A DNA stretch of 14,598 bases. Origin: an uncultured Gemmatimonadota bacterium. GTDB taxonomy: Bacteria; Gemmatimonadota; Gemmatimonadetes; Gemmatimonadales; Gemmatimonadaceae. The notes below the pieces were generated by a model. That model worked only from the letters and a program-made list of their open reading frames with translations, was not told the origin of the DNA and ran no database searches. Positions 7,418-13,297 of the stretch are shown here, one piece after another. How positions within the stretch are numbered: the stretch's first letter is position 1; every line of letters begins with the position of its first letter. Both the position numbers and the translations under genes were made by a program. Location of the stretch: positions 1-14,598 of the forward strand of contig CAMLHT010000083.1 in the NCBI GenBank assembly GCA_946479895.1, written 5' to 3'.

Positions 7418-10400
7418 TCAGAATGAGGGCCAGAGCGACCAGGTCCAGAATCCGCGTCGTCCCGGCGAGTCGGTCGGAATCGCGTAATCCCAGCGCAGGA
7501 TCGCATAGTTGAAAAGGTTCACGCGGAGCCCCACCCCATAGCTGCGGAGCGGGTATCGCTGCGCCGAAACATCATAATCGAGCGGACGACTCCAGAAGAG
7601 CTGCTGGCGATTCGACCAGGCGACGCCGACGTCGTAGAAGAGGAGCCCGTCGATCGGGGGCATGCCCACCGGCAGGAAGCCGAGCTCGAGGCTGCGGATC
7701 AGGGGAAAGCGCAGCTCGACGTTGCCGACCGCCACCCTGCTGCCCAGGAGCTGGACCGCGTTGCAGGTCGAATGCGATTCCACGATCGGACAGGCGAGGT
7801 TGAAGGAGTTGTTCCGGTCGTAGCCGCGCACGAAGTCGGGGCGGGCGATGTACTTCGGGAACGCCTCCTCGTCCTTGCCGACGGAGACGTCGGCGTACAC
7901 GCGGGACGCGAGCGTCAGGCGGTTGAAGATGATCGGGTCGTAACGCCGGTAGTCGAGCAGCGACTGAATCCACTGGAACGAGCCGGCCACCGGGCTGACC
8001 TGGAGCCGGAAGCGGCGGCCCATGAGCGCCGACGTGTACCCGGACAGCGTGTTGTCGGAGACCAGGGCGATCTGGCCGTCGAAGTAGTTCAGCATCGGGT
8101 CGCGCCGGATGCTGTCGAGCGCGAATCCCGTCGTGGCGGTCGTCCCTTCGATCTCGCGCCGGACGTACCACCGGCTGCGATCGACGTTGTTGAAGCCGCC
8201 GCCGAACTCGAAGCGCGTGAACCGGTTGAGCGGATACGCGGTGACGCCGAAGAACTGCCGGGCGATGTAGGTCGTGACTTCCTGGGACTCGATCGAGATG
8301 CTCGTCGTCCGCGGAGCCACGGAGTCCGCCGTGAGGAAGTAGTACGGAGACTGCGAGAAGCCGCCCGAGTACTGCCAGCGCCGCGCGAGGTTCGTGTACC
8401 CGAGGAACAGGCGTGACTCAGCGAGCCGGCCGTTGAGCTCACCCGACGCCGCGAGATGGTGATTCCCGAGGATGTCGCTCATCACCACCGTGGTGCCGCC
8501 GAAGAGCGACCGGTCGTACTTCGGGTCGGGGATGTAGCCGATGCTGGGGCGGACGGTGAAATCCGGCTGGAGCCGCGGACGGTACGGAAGGCGCTCGAAG
8601 CGCGAGGTGTCCGGCAACCCGATCTCGACCGAGTCGAGCAGCGCCGCGATGGACACGACGGGCGACAGCGTATCGCCGACGAGCGGCAGGTTGGAAGACG
8701 CGCGAATCTCGCCGTTGGCGCCGCGATAGAGGAACGAGGTGCCGGCCGTCGCGAGCGCGACGTCACGCGCGCTGTCACCCGAGGCGACCGGCGCCGTCCG
8801 CGTCACGACGACCCGCGGCGCGGGAATCGGCGTGCGCTTGAGGCCGCGCGGGTTGCTGATGGTGTGGATCGTGTACTCGTTGTTCTCGAACACCGAGAAC
8901 GCGAGCCGGTCGGCGCCGCGCGCCCACGAGATGGCAGGGCTGTACTCGGTGATGCCGGTGATCCCGCCGATGGCGTTGGTCAGCTGGTAGTGCGCGCGTG
9001 TCTCGAAGTCGTAGAGGTAGACGTTCGCGACGCCGTTCCGGTCCGAGACGTAGGCGATGGACTTTCCGTCCGGGGCCCACTGCGGGTTGAGGTTGAGGCC
9101 CAGCTGATCGGGCAGCAGCGTCACCGAGCGCGTCGGGATGTCGAAGACGGCGATCTGGAGCCTCGGCAGCCGCAGGAGGTCGAAGCTCGCACCGGGGCCG
9201 CGGTCGGTGGCGAAGGCGATCTTCGTCCCGTCAGGCGACAGCTGCGGCTGGAGGTCGCCGAACCGGTCGTCGGTCAGCCGGACGAAGTGCGAGCCGTCGG
9301 CGTTGATCATGTACAGGTCGGAGATCCCGCCGGTCGTGCCGCTGAACACGATGCGTCCGCCATCCGGCGTCCAGGTCGGGCTCATCGCGCTCTCGAGGGG
9401 CAGGTCGAACCGGCGAATGATCTCGGCGCGGTCGCCGCGGACTTCCATGACGTACAGGACGTCGCGGCCGGCGCGCTGGCCGGTGAACGCGAGCTGCAGG
9501 CCGTCGGGAGAGAAGGCCGCCTGGGAGTAGAGCAGGCGGAGCTCCTCGAAGTCCGGGTTCGTCGAGCTCGCGGCGAGGCGCCGGATGCGGCGGCCGCTCT
9601 GTCCATCGGCCAGCCAGAGGTCGATGAAGACCTGGCCGCGCGAGACGTTGCCGTTGGAGAGGAACGCGATGCGCTTGCCGTCGTTCGAGAGCGCGGGCGC
9701 GAGGAAGATCTCGCCGTCGGAGATCTTCGGCGTCAGCAGCGGCTGCGCGAACTTGCGCGCGCGCTCGGCGCCGCCAATCGTCGGCAGCAGGCGGTCCTGC
9801 AGGTCCTCCCGCCAGTGCGTGCCGACGTCCTCGAGGGATTCACCGAGCTCGCGGAGGAAGGCGCGCTCGACGCCGATACTCGGGACCGCGTTCATGATCT
9901 GGCCGATGGCCTCGTCGCCCCACTTCTCGCCGACGTAGGTCCAGAACGAGTGGCCGTAGCGATACGGGAAGAAGTCGTCGGGCTTCTTCGTCATCTGCTC
10001 GATGGTCGGAATGCGGCCGTTCAGGGCCGCGTCCCGCATCCAGGCGGTGGTCAGCGCGTTGACCGGCCCGAGCGAGAGGTATTCCGCCATGCCCTCGGCG
10101 AACCACAGCGGCGGCATGAACTCGGCGAGCGCCTGCATGCCGTTGCCGGCCTTTCCCCGCGCGAAGATGTCGTACTGGAACGCGTGCACCATCTCGTGGG
10201 TGAGCACGTGCTCGAAGCTGCGGTAGTCGCCGGTGAAGTTGAGGAGCATCCGGTGCCGCAGGGCCTCGGTGACGCCGCCCGTGCCCTCACCGAGGTCGCC
10301 GGTGACGTTGTTCTGGCCGAAGTCCGCGCGCGACGCGTACAGCATGATCGGCTTCTTCTCGCGGAACTGGTGGCGCAGCACCGTCGAGAGGCGGGCGTAG

Positions 10401-10600
10401 GCCCGTTCCGCCATGCGCGCGGCGTCGGTCGCGGCGCGCTCCTCCGGCGGGTAGTAGAACACCTGGAAGTGCTCGGTTCCGAGGACCCGCCAGTCGAACC
10501 TGTCGTACTGAACCTGGTTCTGGCCGAAGTAGCTCTGCGCGCCGAGGGGGCTGGTGAGGGCGAGGAGCGCGAGCAGGCCGGGAACCAGCCATCGCGTCAC
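7418..10600 (-). CDS. Outer-membrane protein: metallopeptidase, TolB-like propeller and Omp85-like barrel
   Basis: A 1060-residue protein from GTG 10600. A signal peptide (MTRWLVPGLLALLALTSPLGA, cleavage near residue 22) is followed by a gluzincin peptidase domain with HEMVH (135-139) and the downstream Glu ligand in WFAEG (169), as in peptidase MA-like families. Six TolB/PD40-type repeats span about 303-570 (for example FSPDGLQLAF, LSPDGTKIAF, WAPDGKSIAYVSDR). Residues about 680-1060 form a predicted beta-barrel ending in Phe, with VRGY at 924-927 matching the Omp85 loop-6 VRGF/Y motif. Catalytic residues look intact. Predicted location is the outer membrane with protease and propeller in the periplasm. 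No POTRA repeats are recognisable; the propeller sits where they would be. The GTG overlaps the rsfS stop by 4 bases (GTGA). A start at 10651 would add 17 charged residues before the signal and is unlikely. Substrate and function are unknown. Confidence 0.9.
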   Translation of the reverse strand: MTRWLVPGLLALLALTSPLGAQSYFGQNQVQYDRFDWRVLGTEHFQVFYYPPEERAATDAARMAERAYARLSTVLRHQFREKKPIMLYASRADFGQNNVTGDLGEGTGGVTEALRHRMLLNFTGDYRSFEHVLTHEMVHAFQYDIFARGKAGNGMQALAEFMPPLWFAEGMAEYLSLGPVNALTTAWMRDAALNGRIPTIEQMTKKPDDFFPYRYGHSFWTYVGEKWGDEAIGQIMNAVPSIGVERAFLRELGESLEDVGTHWREDLQDRLLPTIGGAERARKFAQPLLTPKISDGEIFLAPALSNDGKRIAFLSNGNVSRGQVFIDLWLADGQSGRRIRRLAASSTNPDFEELRLLYSQAAFSPDGLQLAFTGQRAGRDVLYVMEVRGDRAEIIRRFDLPLESAMSPTWTPDGGRIVFSGTTGGISDLYMINADGSHFVRLTDDRFGDLQPQLSPDGTKIAFATDRGPGASFDLLRLPRLQIAVFDIPTRSVTLLPDQLGLNLNPQWAPDGKSIAYVSDRNGVANVYLYDFETRAHYQLTNAIGGITGITEYSPAISWARGADRLAFSVFENNEYTIHTISNPRGLKRTPIPAPRVVVTRTAPVASGDSARDVALATAGTSFLYRGANGEIRASSNLPLVGDTLSPVVSIAALLDSVEIGLPDTSRFERLPYRPRLQPDFTVRPSIGYIPDPKYDRSLFGGTTVVMSDILGNHHLAASGELNGRLAESRLFLGYTNLARRWQYSGGFSQSPYYFLTADSVAPRTTSISIESQEVTTYIARQFFGVTAYPLNRFTRFEFGGGFNNVDRSRWYVRREIEGTTATTGFALDSIRRDPMLNYFDGQIALVSDNTLSGYTSALMGRRFRLQVSPVAGSFQWIQSLLDYRRYDPIIFNRLTLASRVYADVSVGKDEEAFPKYIARPDFVRGYDRNNSFNLACPIVESHSTCNAVQLLGSRVAVGNVELRFPLIRSLELGFLPVGMPPIDGLLFYDVGVAWSNRQQLFWSRPLDYDVSAQRYPLRSYGVGLRVNLFNYAILRWDYAIPTDSPGRRGFWTWSLWPSF

Positions 10601-10971
10601 GCGATGGCCCCGGTCCCGCCCTCGATCGGAATGGTTTCGGCGTCGGCCCACAGTCGCTCGAGCTGGTAGAAGTCCCGAAGCGTCGGATGAAACAGATGCA
10701 CCACGAAGTCGACGAAATCCAGAAGGACCCAGCGTCCCTGCGTCGTGCCTTCCATATGGTACACCGGAGAGCCGATTTTCTTCATCTCCTCGGCCAGGTG
10801 CTCCCCGACGGAGCGGACGTGGGTGTCGGACGTGCCGCTGGCGACGATGAAGAAATCCGTCATGTCCGAGACGCCCCGCAGGTCGAGCAGGACGACGTCG
10901 TTCGCCTTGTAGTCGAGGCAGATCTGGGCGGCTCGCTGGGCGAGTGCCAGGGAATCCTGTTTTGACTTCAT
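10597..10971 (-). CDS. rsfS: Ribosome silencing factor RsfS
   Basis: A 124-residue member of the RsfS/Iojap (DUF143) family. It binds ribosomal protein L14 on the 50S subunit and blocks joining with 30S during slow growth. Family hallmarks are present: DMTDFFIVASGTSD, then HMEGTTQGRWVLLDFVDFVVHLFHPTLRDFYQLERLWADA, covering nearly the full conserved domain. The ATG at 10971 is preferred; a TTG directly upstream at 10974 would add one residue. No SD is visible because the 8-bp repeat array ends only 5 bases before this ATG. The next Met is beyond the conserved start, so the gene cannot begin much later. Its TGA overlaps the GTG of the outer-membrane protein gene. Position after rplI fits its ribosome-related role. 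Confidence 0.95.
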   Translation of the reverse strand: MKSKQDSLALAQRAAQICLDYKANDVVLLDLRGVSDMTDFFIVASGTSDTHVRSVGEHLAEEMKKIGSPVYHMEGTTQGRWVLLDFVDFVVHLFHPTLRDFYQLERLWADAETIPIEGGTGAIA

Positions 10972-10976
10972 CAAGA

Positions 10977-11079
10977 GTGGATCAGTGGATCAGTGGGTCG
11001 GTGGATCGGTGGATCAGTGGATCAGTGGATCAGCAGTGCGGAGCATGAACCAGACCGATCCACCGATCCACCGATCCAC
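10977..11079. repeat. 8-bp tandem repeat in two inverted arms filling the rplI-rsfS spacer
   Basis: Plus strand: seven tandem 8-bp units at 10977-11032 (GTGGATCA or GTGGATCG; one is GTGGGTCG). A 23-base unique stretch follows, then three inverted units CGATCCAC at 11056-11079. Bases 10998-11015 are perfectly complementary to 11057-11074 (18 bp), and in the minus-strand transcript the pairing can extend a few more bases with a G-U wobble, leaving a loop of about 33 bases. The array starts 3 bases after the rplI stop and ends 5 bases before the rsfS ATG. Nine GATC sites fall within it. There are no spacers, so it is not CRISPR. It could act as a mRNA-stabilising or attenuating hairpin or be a selfish intergenic repeat; neither can be decided from the sequence. 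Confidence 0.95.
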
Positions 11080-11082
11080 CGG

Positions 11083-11526
11083 TTACGACTTGATCACCCA
11101 GACGCGGATCTCCGGCTTCACGTCCGCGTGGAGGCGGATCGGAATCCGGTAGACGCCGAGTGCCTTGATCGGCTCGTGGAGGTCGATCTGGCGCTTCTCG
11201 ATGTGGAAGCCCTGGGCCTCGAGCTGCTGCGCGACGTCGGCCGACGTCACCGAGCCGAACAGCTTGCCTTCGTCGCCGACGCGGGCGGAGAAGGTCAGCT
11301 GGACCTGCTCCAGCTTCTCGGCCTGCGCCTGCGCGGCGGCACGCCGTTCGTTCTCGGCGGCCTCGAGGCGGTCGCGCTCGAGCTGGATGCGCTTGAGGTT
11401 GCCGGGAGTCGCCTCGAAGGCGACGCCATGCGGAAGGAGAAAATTGCGAGCGTAACCGTTCGAGACCTTCACGACATCACCCGGCTTGCCCAGGCTCTCG
11501 ACGGCTTGACGAAGAATGACTTCCAT
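11083..11526 (-). CDS. rplI: 50S ribosomal protein L9
   Basis: A 147-residue L9, the usual length. The N-terminal rRNA-binding domain contains the family signature between residues 13 and 34 (GKPGDVVKVSNGYARNFLLP then HG). A long charged connecting helix (about 42-75) and a C-terminal domain (about 77-147, ending RVWVIKS) follow. L9 binds 23S rRNA near L1 and helps keep reading frame. The ATG at 11526 has GGAG 7 bases upstream and gives the canonical MEVILRQAVE start. An ATG 24 codons further upstream (11598) would overlap the DUF2232 gene and add a non-conserved leader, so I reject it. The spacer after DUF2232 is 13 bases. The stop is followed within 3 bases by the inverted repeat array. Confidence 0.98.
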   Translation of the reverse strand: MEVILRQAVESLGKPGDVVKVSNGYARNFLLPHGVAFEATPGNLKRIQLERDRLEAAENERRAAAQAQAEKLEQVQLTFSARVGDEGKLFGSVTSADVAQQLEAQGFHIEKRQIDLHEPIKALGVYRIPIRLHADVKPEIRVWVIKS

Positions 11527-11533
11527 GGTGGAG

Positions 11534-11538
11534 CTCCA
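11534..11538 (-). promoter_or_regulatory. Shine-Dalgarno site deciding the rplI start
   Basis: TGGAG on the minus strand sits 7 bases upstream of the ATG at 11526. It supports the 147-residue L9 over the form extended by 24 residues. Confidence 0.6.
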
Positions 11539-11539
11539 G

Positions 11540-12604
11540 TTAGGACAACGTTGAGCGCGCGCGGCTGCGCCAGTCGGCCCACGTATCGCCGACGCCAAGG
11601 CCGAGGGCGGTGACGCCCAGGGTCATGAAGCCGAGAATGGCGATGACGTTGACGACGGGCACGAGGACGAGCACGAAGCCGGCGATCAGGGCGGCCGCGA
11701 ACGCGCCGGGCGCCATGAACCACGCCAGCACGCCCAGGCCCCGGACCGCGTACAGCGCGCCGAAGAAGAGGACGAGATTTCGGCCGAGGCCGCGCATTCC
11801 GGCGAGGCTCGGCAGGAGAAGGATCACGAGGCCCACGATCAGGCCCCAGACGAATTGGTCGTTGAAGCGGAACTCACGGAGCGGCGCGAGCGGAGCCCCG
11901 AGACGACGGCGCGAGAGCCGGTGATACGTGGCCCAGGCCAGCGCCAGCGCCGCGAGCGACTCGAGGGCGAGGAGCGCGGGGAACATCATCTGTCCCGCGC
12001 GCGACATCGCGCTGAGGTTCGACTCGGCGTCGGACGGCAGGGTCGCGAGCGAGGGCATCGCCTTCGTCCACGCCTCCCACTGGGCGCCGTTGGTGGTGAT
12101 CGTCTTGTTCAGGAACTCGAGGAACTCCGTGTTGCGGCGGAGAAACTCGTCCGCCACCGCGCCGGACATGCTCGACAGCGACACCGGTCCCAGGAGGGAC
12201 ATGAGCAGCGCGAGCCCGAAGGTCGCGCCGACCGCGGTGAGCGCCTTCGGAAAGAACGGCCGCGTCGCCCCGAGCAGGCACGTCATGCCGAACGCGCCCG
12301 CGAGCAGGAGCGTCCAGCCGCGGAGCAGGTTCGCGTAGACGTCCGTCGACGCCACCTGCTGTCGCGAGACCAGGACCGCGAGCGCGACCCACAGCACCGC
12401 CGAAAAGGCACGGCCACCCGCCCACCAGCCCACGAGCGCGCACGCCGCCATCGCCGGGACGAACAACAGCATCGTCTCGTCGACAGGCAGGAGCGCGCGC
12501 ACCTGCGGGATGCCGGGCGCGAGGATGAACACGAACAGGGCGAGGAGCAGCTTCCTCCACCCCCGTTTCGGTTCGACCACGGGCACCGCGCCTGCTTCGG
12601 TCAT
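11540..12604 (-). CDS. DUF2232 (YybS-like) multi-pass membrane protein
   Basis: A 354-residue integral membrane protein of the DUF2232/YybS type. Hydrophobic segments appear at about 17-38, 44-62, 66-80, 97-112, 122-140, 207-227, 252-270, 275-296 and 300-338. A polar stretch (about 142-205) lies between the fifth and sixth. The segment LREFRFNDQFVWGLIVGLVILLL followed by GRNLVLFFGALYAVRGLGVLAWF is the characteristic C-terminal part of the family. Its molecular function is not established. In Firmicutes yybS also sits beside rplI, so its place between rpsR and rplI is a conserved context. The ATG overlaps the rpsR stop by one base (TGATG), without a strong SD, pointing to translational coupling. 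Confidence 0.85.
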   Translation of the reverse strand: MTEAGAVPVVEPKRGWRKLLLALFVFILAPGIPQVRALLPVDETMLLFVPAMAACALVGWWAGGRAFSAVLWVALAVLVSRQQVASTDVYANLLRGWTLLLAGAFGMTCLLGATRPFFPKALTAVGATFGLALLMSLLGPVSLSSMSGAVADEFLRRNTEFLEFLNKTITTNGAQWEAWTKAMPSLATLPSDAESNLSAMSRAGQMMFPALLALESLAALALAWATYHRLSRRRLGAPLAPLREFRFNDQFVWGLIVGLVILLLPSLAGMRGLGRNLVLFFGALYAVRGLGVLAWFMAPGAFAAALIAGFVLVLVPVVNVIAILGFMTLGVTALGLGVGDTWADWRSRARSTLS

Positions 12605-12825
12605 CAGCCAGCCATTCCGGTGGTGTAGGGCACGATGGCCAGGTAGCGAGCGCGCTTGATGGCGGTCGACAGCTGGCGCTGATGGCGGGCGCAGACGCCG
12701 CTCAGCCGGCTCGGCAGGATCTTGCCGTGGTCGGTGATGAAGCGACCGAGGGTCCGGTCATCCTTGTAATCGATGAAGTGCACGCGTCCTTCGCAGAACG
12801 GGCAGGCCTTGGTTGGGCGGCGCAT
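12604..12825 (-). CDS. rpsR: 30S ribosomal protein S18
   Basis: A 73-residue S18, the usual length. The conserved core is visible: CPFC (8-11), [48 protein letters not shown]. Cys8, Cys11, Cys45 and His48 are retained, so this is the zinc-binding (C+) form of S18. S18 binds 16S rRNA as a heterodimer with S6 in the platform of the small subunit. The ATG directly follows the rpsF TAG with no gap; its SD lies inside the acidic tail codons of rpsF. There is no ssb between rpsF and rpsR, unlike in Firmicutes. Confidence 0.99.
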   Translation of the reverse strand: MRRPTKACPFCEGRVHFIDYKDDRTLGRFITDHGKILPSRLSGVCARHQRQLSTAIKRARYLAIVPYTTGMAG

Positions 12826-13197
12826 CTATTCGTCCTCCTCGTCTTCGTCATCCGCGGCGCGACGGCGCGCGGCTTCGGCGATCTCTTCCTCGGTCATCGG
12901 CGGGGCGCCCAGCTCGTGCTCGTAGAGCGTGACCAGGTAGCGCACGACGCCTTCGTCGAGCTTGATGGCGCGCTCGTATTCGGGCAGCGTGGTCGGCTCG
13001 GCGCCGAAGCGCGCGACGACGTAGTAGCCGGTGTCCCGGCGGCCGATCTGGTAGGCGAGCTGGCGACGGCCCCAGTGATTCAGCTGCATGTCGGAAGGCT
13101 TTCCGAGCAGCGCGTGGAAGCGGTCGAGCTTGTCGTTGATGGCGGTATCTTCGAGCGTCGAGTCGAAGACATACACCGCCTCGTATTGGCGTGTCAT
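12826..13197 (-). CDS. rpsF: 30S ribosomal protein S6
   Basis: A 123-residue S6. The conserved fold is clear: YEAVYVFDSTLED (first strand), HWGRRQLAYQIGRRDTGYYVVARF (central strands) and LDEGVVRYLVTLYEHE. The C-terminus carries a highly acidic tail (DDEDEEDE). S6 forms the S6:S18 heterodimer of the 30S platform. The ATG at 13197 has GGGAGGA 10 bases upstream, a slightly long spacing. It is the first gene after a 100-base leader with alternative pairings, so it is the likely first gene of the ribosomal-protein transcript. Confidence 0.98.
   Translation of the reverse strand: MTRQYEAVYVFDSTLEDTAINDKLDRFHALLGKPSDMQLNHWGRRQLAYQIGRRDTGYYVVARFGAEPTTLPEYERAIKLDEGVVRYLVTLYEHELGAPPMTEEEIAEAARRRAADDEDEEDE
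12833..12840 (-). promoter_or_regulatory. Shine-Dalgarno site for rpsR inside the rpsF acidic tail
   Basis: GAGGAGGA on the minus strand is encoded by the Glu-Glu-Asp codons near the end of rpsF and lies 7 bases before the rpsR ATG. The same bases encode part of the S6 acidic tail and form the rpsR ribosome-binding site. Confidence 0.7.
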
Positions 13198-13207
13198 GCC
13201 TTGGCAA

Positions 13208-13214
13208 TCCTCCC
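13208..13214 (-). promoter_or_regulatory. Shine-Dalgarno site for rpsF, with an upstream complement
   Basis: GGGAGGA on the minus strand lies 10 bases before the rpsF ATG. The sequence TCCTCCC at 13249-13255 of the same leader is its exact complement, so the site can be sequestered in an alternative fold. Confidence 0.65.
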
Positions 13215-13222
13215 TTTGGTCT

Positions 13223-13286
13223 GTCCGCCTCCCGGAGGTTGCCGGTCCGGGAGGAGAGTGAATGTCATCCGCCGAAGGTGGCGGAC
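13223..13286 (-). promoter_or_regulatory. Structured rpsF leader, candidate S6:S18-responsive element
   Basis: On the minus transcript an 8-bp hairpin CCTCCCGG/CCGGGAGG (13247-13254 with 13228-13235) encloses an 11-base loop containing ACCGG. GTCCGCC (13280-13286) can pair either with GGCGGA just downstream (hairpin 13268-13285, 6 bp) or with GGCGGAC at 13223-13229 (7 bp), enclosing the first hairpin. The 5' arm of the main hairpin also overlaps the TCCTCCC anti-SD. Known rpsF leaders in many phyla show a CCG in a bulge flanked by a stem and a hairpin, bound by S6:S18. Whether this leader matches that motif is an inference; the pairings themselves are seen. Confidence 0.4.
13268..13285 (-). 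terminator. Small hairpin after the regulatory-like-domain gene, weak terminator candidate
   Basis: TCCGCC-ACCTTC-GGCGGA forms a 6-bp GC-rich hairpin starting 12 bases after the TAG of the upstream gene. No U-tract follows, so a Rho-independent terminator is doubtful. It may instead be one arm of the rpsF leader switch. Confidence 0.2.
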
Positions 13287-13297
13287 GTGGCCGAAAG

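Noticed and set aside
7417..7506. Lipoprotein start at ATG 7506
   Set aside because: It would add 30 charged residues ahead of the lipobox and overlap the barrel gene; TTG 7416 gives a standard lipoprotein signal.
5758..7512. 584-codon plus-strand open frame opposite the two SPOR genes
   Set aside because: Arg/Asp/His-rich translation with no domain; it overlaps two real genes on the minus strand.
8456..10669. 737-codon plus-strand open frame opposite the outer-membrane barrel gene
   Set aside because: Antisense of a gene with signal peptide, catalytic motifs and repeats. The composition (Val/Arg/Asp/Glu-rich) is typical of a GC shadow.
11001..11032. Two-tier G-quadruplex on the plus strand (GG every 8 bases)
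   Set aside because: Runs are only GG with 6-base loops, too weak to claim; the inverted-repeat hairpin explains the sequence better.
10977..11079. CRISPR-like array
   Set aside because: Units are 8 bp and directly adjacent, with no spacers and no cas genes; the two halves are inverted.
11083..11598. L9 extended by 24 residues from an upstream ATG
   Set aside because: The extension overlaps DUF2232, is not conserved in L9, and the SD at 11534-11538 supports the ATG at 11526.
10993..11613. Plus-strand frame encoding a short repetitive peptide (GGSVDQWI-like) running into the rplI antisense
   Set aside because: The repeated peptide is simply the 8-bp DNA repeat read in frame; the rest is antisense to L9.
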